24,453 nucleotides of DNA from a virus: positions 1 through 24,453 of the IMG/VR virus record IMGVR_UViG_3300049595_002672; one strand, 5' to 3'. Made by a program: the position numbers and the translations under genes. Numbering within the stretch: the stretch's first letter is position 1; each line of letters starts with the position of its first letter. A model generated the notes under the pieces. The model worked only from the letters and a program-made list of their open reading frames with translations, did not search any database and had not been told where the DNA came from. Below, piece by piece: positions 20,415 to 24,453 of this stretch.

Positions 20415-20550
20415 TGGGTTCTCTACGATACAACGCGAGACCGTCTTCGACAAACAGAGCCGCTAACTTCTCTGGGGGGAGAGAGCAACGGTGGGCAGCT
20501 TCGATTAGTTCTTGGCTGTGGGTATTATTCAAGGCTATCTGCATGGGCAT
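20377..20550 (-). CDS. Small protein, possibly antitoxin- or RHH-like (57 aa)
   Basis: Starts MPMQIALNNTHSQELIEAAH at 20550 (a second ATG is at 20544). A strand-like start, then ELIEAAHRCSLPPEKLAALFVEDGLALY, resembles the helix pair of a small ribbon-helix-helix protein, but the match is weak. Located just downstream of a strong terminator, it must have its own promoter; TATAAG-like bases lie about 25 upstream. Confidence 0.55.
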   Translation of the reverse strand: MPMQIALNNTHSQELIEAAHRCSLPPEKLAALFVEDGLALYRREPNEFRGTLDGETE

Positions 20551-20604
20551 ATCTGTATTTCTCTCTTATATGTGTGTGTGGTTGCGGTTTTATGCTGGCG
20601 TAGT

Positions 20605-20642
20605 GAAAAAAGAAGCCGCGGGGAGTGGGGCGCCCCCGCGGC
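20605..20642 (-). terminator. Rho-independent terminator
   Basis: On the minus strand GCCGCGGGG (20634-20642) and CCCCGCGGC (20615-20623) form a perfect 9-bp GC stem with a 10-base loop, followed by TTCTTTTTTC. It lies 6 bases after the stop of the 20649-20945 regulator. Confidence 0.9.
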
Positions 20643-20648
20643 GGTGAT

Positions 20649-20945
20649 TTACTTCTTCCTGAGTTTCCCCAGGACTTTGGCGAGAGCGCGTTGAGTGTCT
20701 TCATCGACGACATCTTGCATTCTTTCGCTTTTATCATCTGACAGGTTGGTGGCCAGCGTTTGCGCGATTTTACGCAAATCGCCGTCCGTATCGTGCTTGG
20801 CCAGGTATTCAGCGGTCGCTTCGCGGACGAGGGCGGACAGGTTAGTGTCTTTTGCCGCGGCCATAATATCGAGCGCCTTGTAGGTGGCGTTCTCCTCGAT
20901 GTATGACACTCTCCGCATTCCTGGTTTTGGTTGTCCTTGGCTCAT
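20649..20945 (-). CDS. Ribbon-helix-helix regulator, candidate phage repressor (98 aa)
   Basis: GMRRVSYIEENATYKALDIMAAAKDTNLSALVREATAEYLAKH is a ribbon-helix-helix core (strand RRVSYI, helices joined by DTNLS). A charged C-terminal region (residues 52-98) may serve oligomerisation. AAAGGA lies upstream of the ATG. The gene has its own probable promoter (20984-21012) and a strong terminator, so it forms a one-gene unit beside the integrase, as expected for a lysogeny or copy-control regulator. Its operator could be one of the palindromes described; this is inference. Confidence 0.75.
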   Translation of the reverse strand: MSQGQPKPGMRRVSYIEENATYKALDIMAAAKDTNLSALVREATAEYLAKHDTDGDLRKIAQTLATNLSDDKSERMQDVVDEDTQRALAKVLGKLRKK

Positions 20946-20983
20946 TGTGTGTTGTGTCCTTTCTGTGTTCTCTAACGAAAGCG

Positions 20984-21012
20984 ATAGTCTACCAAGTTAT
21001 TAAATGCGTCAA
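20984..21012 (-). promoter_or_regulatory. Probable sigma-70 promoter for the RHH regulator
   Basis: Minus strand TTGACG (21007-21012) and GACTAT (20984-20989) with 17-base spacing. The -35 is near consensus, the -10 matches only partly. It overlaps the 3' end of the integrase gene. Confidence 0.45.
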
Positions 21013-22203
21013 TCCTTGTTTCTCCGCATATTCACGCACTGATATCGGTGAGATATTAAACCACTCTTCGGCGGCACGTTTACTCACCAAGGCTACGTAG
21101 TGTTTTGATAACATCTTGATCGAGGTTCCTCCGTGGTAGGCGGTGTTGTGTGGATTCTGATAAGCTGCGAGGTGATAACTCAAGAACGAATGTCGGAGGA
21201 TATTGTCCTCCCATCCGGCTAGACCGACTTGCTTGAGCTTGGCTACGTCACGGGAAATGTTTCCGACTTTGCGCTCGGTCATTATCGGGCCGTAATCAGG
21301 GAAGGTCGCGAGGTTGAGCCATTCGAAGAGACAATCAGGGGTGAAGATGTGCCGCGGCAGAGTCTTTTTGGCGATCACCCGGTCAACGTGCGCGGTCTTC
21401 TCCTCAAAGTTGAAGTGCGCTTTGGTCATCTGAGTGCATTCGTTGCGTCTTGCCCCGCCGAACGCCATTGTCGCGACATAGGCCAATTCCTTGGGTTTCA
21501 CTACAATGAGGAACCTCATCAACTGCTCCGGCGTGAATACAGGGTAGTTACCTTCCGGTATGGCCATGAGCGTAACTTGGTCGGCGATCGTCTGGTGGTC
21601 GTCGGCGAGGTAGCGCCGTTTTTTGGCGAAGTTCTCGATCGTCCGGTAAAAGCTCAGAAACTTGTGTTGCGTGTAGGGCGCGAAATGAGATTCCCGCAGC
21701 CGACGCTCTAGGCTTTGTGGAGTGATCTGCTGCATCGTCTCTTTCGGGAACCACGACTTCAAGGTTCTCACTTGGGAATTGACCGTCTGCTCGTGGTCTT
21801 TCGAGAGCTTCTTTATCTTGATGTCGGCGACCAACTCATCGCAGATCACGCCAAAGTTCTTCCCCTTCGAACTCAAAACGTGGAACTTCCGGAAGAACTC
21901 ACACGCCTTGTGGAGTTGATGGGGGGCCACGCTTTTCTCGCACTCCAGTAGGTAGACCAGACGGGCTGCATCGACCTTGGTGTGTTCTCCCTCGGCGCGG
22001 GAGAGATGTCGGACCTTCTGCTTCGCTAGGTCGATTGCCTCGTTCTTGTCGGCGCGTGTGACCCGGAAGCGTTTGTCTCCGACATACCAAGTGAGGCGGT
22101 AGGCTGGGTAGCGCCCAGTGGATATTGCGTTTATCTTAACGACTGAATCTCCCAGCCGAACTTCTGTGCCTTTTTTCGATTCGAGAACCTTCAAATTGTC
22201 CAT
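20989..22203 (-). CDS. Tyrosine-recombinase integrase
   Basis: Joins attP to the host attB. The catalytic set is visible in the C-terminal third: GARRNE near 246 (first Arg), LRHSFLSYH near 335 (His-x-x pattern; its Arg precedes the His), HGGTS near 357 and KHYV near 367 (nucleophile Tyr). The N-terminal 90 residues look like an arm-binding domain, then a core-binding helical domain. ATG at 22203 is chosen because its CATAATCCACATG context resembles the junction motif; ATG at 22248 would extend it by 15 residues over an inverted-repeat arm. The YHLA/HGGTS/KHYV signature recalls integrases of Verrucomicrobiota. Confidence 0.9.
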   Translation of the reverse strand: MDNLKVLESKKGTEVRLGDSVVKINAISTGRYPAYRLTWYVGDKRFRVTRADKNEAIDLAKQKVRHLSRAEGEHTKVDAARLVYLLECEKSVAPHQLHKACEFFRKFHVLSSKGKNFGVICDELVADIKIKKLSKDHEQTVNSQVRTLKSWFPKETMQQITPQSLERRLRESHFAPYTQHKFLSFYRTIENFAKKRRYLADDHQTIADQVTLMAIPEGNYPVFTPEQLMRFLIVVKPKELAYVATMAFGGARRNECTQMTKAHFNFEEKTAHVDRVIAKKTLPRHIFTPDCLFEWLNLATFPDYGPIMTERKVGNISRDVAKLKQVGLAGWEDNILRHSFLSYHLAAYQNPHNTAYHGGTSIKMLSKHYVALVSKRAAEEWFNISPISVREYAEKQGLTHLITW

Positions 22204-22216
22204 GTGGATTATGACC

Positions 22217-22418
22217 AGAATTGGGTCGAATCGTTCAAAATTCGACATAACCGCATATAAAAATAAACAAAAGATCCTTCGTAAACCGCTGTCCTACAGA
22301 GAAATGGACAATCTGAAAATATGCAGCGCGCACGGGATTCGAAGCGGTGTATCATCTTGCGTAAAACTCTGACGGGCAGAGGAATGAATATTATCAAATT
22401 AGGTCTCGACCCAATTCT
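22217..22418. other. Probable attP region with inverted arm repeats
   Basis: AGAATTGGGTCGA (22217-22229) is repeated exactly in inverse at 22406-22418. The two are nearly symmetric about the tRNA-like segment. GTCGAAT (22225-22231) and ATTCGAC (22240-22246) form a further repeat. The stretch is AT-rich, gene-free and upstream of the integrase, as expected for an attachment site. Confidence 0.6.
22322..22343 (-). other. tRNA 3'-end-like segment (candidate attP core)
   Basis: The minus strand reads TTCGAAT then CCCGT then GCGCGCT-GCA, like a tRNA T-loop, 3' T-stem strand and acceptor strand. The preceding bases do not complete a T-stem and there is no matching 5' acceptor strand, so it is not a whole tRNA. 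Phages that integrate into tRNA genes carry such fragments. Confidence 0.5.
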
Positions 22419-22436
22419 ACCCAGCTTTTTAATTCG

Positions 22437-24215
22437 ATGTCTTTGATTTTAGTGAAATCCGGCATTCAACCGCCGGCCGGCTCGATCCAACGCTACGGTG
22501 CTTGGTGGCCGCAGCACACCGCTGACTGGGCGATTGAGTTGTTTTGTTTCCGTGGGATGGACACGGCGGGGATGGATGTTCTTTCGAGGGAACAGCACTT
22601 CAAAAACGCCGCCCAAATGTTCTTCCACAAGAAATCGGAGAACTTCATCTGGCACCCCTGGGCGGACGATATGCTTTACGAGTGCTGCCATCAGAAGTTT
22701 GTCGGTTTCGCTGGTTGCGGTTCGAGCGGCAAGTCGGAATTCATGGCGATCTGGGCTCTGCTCAACTGGCTTTCGGCCCCGTTCCACACGCTCTCGCTCG
22801 TCACGAGCACGAGTATTCGCGATGCCAAGAAGCGGGTCTGGGGTGCTATTCAACGCTACTGGCCGTGCATCAAGTCGGTCGCTCCGGGGAAGTTAGCGGA
22901 TACTCCGACTCCGGCCATCTACGCGATCCGCAACGGCGAGCGGATGGAACAGGCGGGTGTGTATTTGATTCCGGCCGAAGCCAAGAAGACCTCGGAGGTC
23001 ACCGGAAAAATGAGAGGCATGAAAGCCCACCGGGTCATCGTCGCGGCGGACGAGCTTTCGGAACTTGGACATGCCTTCCTCGATACCGCCCTTTCGAACC
23101 TTTCCAACAACCCCGAGCTTCACATCTGCGCGGCGGCGAACCCTGTCAGCTATTACGACCCCTTCGGCCGCTTCGTCGAGCCGACGAACGGTTGGGGGAG
23201 CATCACGGTGAACGACGAGCGGTGGGAGACGAAGATCGGCGGGGTCTGTCTACACCTCGACGCACTCAAGAATCCGAACTACTTGGCCGGTGAGAACAAA
23301 TGGCCGATCCAAAAATGGGAGAAGATCGATGAGGCCCGCGAGCGACTCGGTGAGGACAATCCGATCTTCTGGCGTGATTATCGCGGGTTTTGGCCACCGC
23401 AGGCGGTCAGCAAAGCCATCTACAGCGAGGCCGAGATCATCCGCTTCCAAGCCGACCAGAAGCCCGTGTGGAGGGGCCGCGTCGAACGAATCGTCGGCAT
23501 CGACCCCTCCTTTGTGAGCGGCGGGGATAGATGTGTGATTTATCTGGGCTCGTTTGGCCAGAACAAAGACGGAGTGGACCAAGTTTCCTTTGACGAGTTC
23601 TACTTCCTCGACGAGGAAGCGAGCAATCCCGAACCGCGCACTTTTCAGATCGCGAAGAAAATTAAAGACATCGTGACTAAGGCGGGCGTCCCTTGGAGGA
23701 ATATCGGGGTCGACGTGACGGGCGGAGGGGTGCCGTTTTGCGATGCGCTGGCGACGGTGTGTGGCTCGAATGAATTTCAGCGCGTTCACTTCGGCGGAGC
23801 CCCGTCGAGCCGATCACTCTCGGCTTACGATTCCACCCCTGCCGACGAAAAGTATGTCAACAAAGTCACCGAGCTTTGGTTCGGGGCGAAAGAGTTCCTT
23901 TCGAGCGGGCAGCTTCGCGGGATCGGTCCGGATCTGGCCCGAGAGATGACCGGCCGGAACTACGATACCAGAAAGTCCGGTTCGATGAAGGTCGTGGTTG
24001 AGAGCAAGACTGACATGAAGGCCAGGATCGGTCGCTCGCCGGACGTGGCCGATGCCGCCTTTGTCATGCTCGATGTTGTCCGCGAAAGGTTTGGGATGCG
24101 TCCGCCGCAGGAGGGTGGCAGTGGGAAAAGGGGAGGGCAGACGAAATGGAAGCACACAATGACGACCGGCAAGTTTGCTCCGAGGCGCACGGCCAATTTG
24201 CTCAGTTCTTTCTGA
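22437..24215 (+). CDS. terL: Terminase large subunit
   Basis: ATP-driven motor and nuclease that packages DNA into the head. Walker A is GCGSSGKS (93-100), Walker B is VIVAADE (200-206). The RNase H-like nuclease is marked by GIDPSF near 355, GVDVTG near 424 and SPDVADAAF near 537, each with an Asp in place. Length 592 is typical. No ribosome site precedes the ATG. It is the first long plus-strand gene after the attP region and presumably opens the late, virion-building part of the genome. A hairpin and the junction motif follow the stop. Confidence 0.92.
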   Translation: MSLILVKSGIQPPAGSIQRYGAWWPQHTADWAIELFCFRGMDTAGMDVLSREQHFKNAAQMFFHKKSENFIWHPWADDMLYECCHQKFVGFAGCGSSGKSEFMAIWALLNWLSAPFHTLSLVTSTSIRDAKKRVWGAIQRYWPCIKSVAPGKLADTPTPAIYAIRNGERMEQAGVYLIPAEAKKTSEVTGKMRGMKAHRVIVAADELSELGHAFLDTALSNLSNNPELHICAAANPVSYYDPFGRFVEPTNGWGSITVNDERWETKIGGVCLHLDALKNPNYLAGENKWPIQKWEKIDEARERLGEDNPIFWRDYRGFWPPQAVSKAIYSEAEIIRFQADQKPVWRGRVERIVGIDPSFVSGGDRCVIYLGSFGQNKDGVDQVSFDEFYFLDEEASNPEPRTFQIAKKIKDIVTKAGVPWRNIGVDVTGGGVPFCDALATVCGSNEFQRVHFGGAPSSRSLSAYDSTPADEKYVNKVTELWFGAKEFLSSGQLRGIGPDLAREMTGRNYDTRKSGSMKVVVESKTDMKARIGRSPDVADAAFVMLDVVRERFGMRPPQEGGSGKRGGQTKWKHTMTTGKFAPRRTANLLSSF

Positions 24216-24217
24216 GC
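24200..24217 (+). other. Stem-loop over the terminase stop codon
   Basis: GCTCAG (24200-24205) pairs with CTGAGC (24212-24217) around TTCTTT. No T-run follows. TTGCTC at its start and TATAAT (24220-24225) are 16 bases apart, so it may instead be part of a promoter. Confidence 0.4.
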
Positions 24218-24221
24218 GGTA

Positions 24222-24234
24222 TAATAACTCCACA
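24222..24234 (+). repeat. Junction motif TAATAACTCCACA, copy h (plus strand)
   Basis: Perfect copy, the only one on the plus strand, running into the ATG at 24234. It is preceded by TA, so it includes a perfect TATAAT, with a possible -35 (TTGCTC) 16 bases upstream. Confidence 0.8.
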
Positions 24235-24425
24235 TGTCGTATCGGGTCACAGTCGAGGAATTACGCAAAGGCGCACCGCCGCTGCGGATGATTTCGTTGA
24301 CGGGTGTTGATTGGCTTCAGGCGATTGACGCGGTGACGGAGGTGCTTTCCCGTGAGGACGGCTACTTCAACCAAGACGAGCAGGAAAACACGGCCACTGA
24401 GCCGGATGATGAATTACTTCCATAG
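24234..24425 (+). CDS. Small hypothetical protein (63 aa)
   Basis: Starts MSYRVTVEELRKGAPPLRMISLTGVDWLQAIDAV with ATG fused to the junction motif. It reads as a strand, a loop and a helix (WLQAIDAVTEVLSRED), with an acidic, probably flexible tail. No family is recognised. It overlaps the next gene by 17 bases. Confidence 0.7.
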   Translation: MSYRVTVEELRKGAPPLRMISLTGVDWLQAIDAVTEVLSREDGYFNQDEQENTATEPDDELLP

Positions 24426-24453
24426 CGGGGATCTAGGTGATGTCATCTACGCT
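24409..24453 (+). CDS. Start of a glycosyltransferase-like protein (partial)
   Basis: Only 15 codons are visible: MNYFHSGDLGDVIYA. The HSGDLGD-[VI]-IY start is one I recall from phage and bacterial proteins related to GT-B glycosyltransferases, where the Gly-rich loop follows the first strand. ATG at 24409 is in frame with another at 24406. The rest lies outside the window, so the call rests on this motif alone. Confidence 0.45.
   Translation, partial: MNYFHSGDLGDVIYA

Noticed and set aside
22322-22395. Complete tRNA gene
   Set aside because: Only the T-loop and 3' side resemble a tRNA; the T-stem does not pair and there is no D-arm, anticodon arm or 5' acceptor strand.

Overview
The window looks like a temperate tailed-phage genome or prophage, not a host chromosome. 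It carries a large terminase subunit, a family A DNA polymerase, a primase-helicase, a Holliday-junction-type nuclease, a tyrosine integrase beside a probable attP, and dozens of very small overlapping genes. The integrase C-terminus (RHSF, a long YHLA helix, HGGTS, KHYV, then a W-F motif) resembles, from memory, integrases of Verrucomicrobiota and Lentisphaerota. A host in that group is plausible but unproven.

Layout. (1) 1-6516, minus strand: an accessory block of small genes, most preceded by a GAAAGGAAA-type ribosome site, around a class II glutamine amidotransferase and a glutamine-synthetase-like amidoligase. Seven copies of GTCCG-N5-CGGAC and one perfect 18-bp palindrome sit between these genes and nowhere else seen in the window. 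(2) 6636-8441, plus strand: a possible small terminase or DNA-binding protein and three overlapping small genes; a short minus-strand patch at 7330-7590 interrupts them. (3) 8442-8943, no gene: an array of AGTTCCC heptamers around an AT-rich core, the best candidate replication origin. (4) 8944-20224, minus strand: replication and nucleotide genes (dCMP deaminase, primase-helicase, DNA polymerase, a detached exonuclease fragment, a DUF1599/MazG-like protein, a possible ssDNA-binding protein, a helicase-nuclease fusion, a resolvase, an excisionase-like HTH protein), with a string of tiny genes joined by ATGA overlaps. (5) 20238-22203, minus strand: ribbon-helix-helix regulators and the integrase. 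(6) 22204-22436: probable attP with a tRNA-end-like segment between inverted arms. (7) 22437-24453, plus strand: large terminase, a small gene and the first codons of a probable glycosyltransferase-like gene, presumably the start of the late region.

How it fits together: the replication block would copy the genome from the iteron region, the regulators and integrase would control lysogeny, and the terminase starts the packaging and virion genes. The amidotransferase-amidoligase pair is not needed for phage replication and looks like a small amide-forming pathway. A second recurring motif, TAATAACTCCACA, lies at gene junctions across the whole window and seems to be a phage-specific expression signal.
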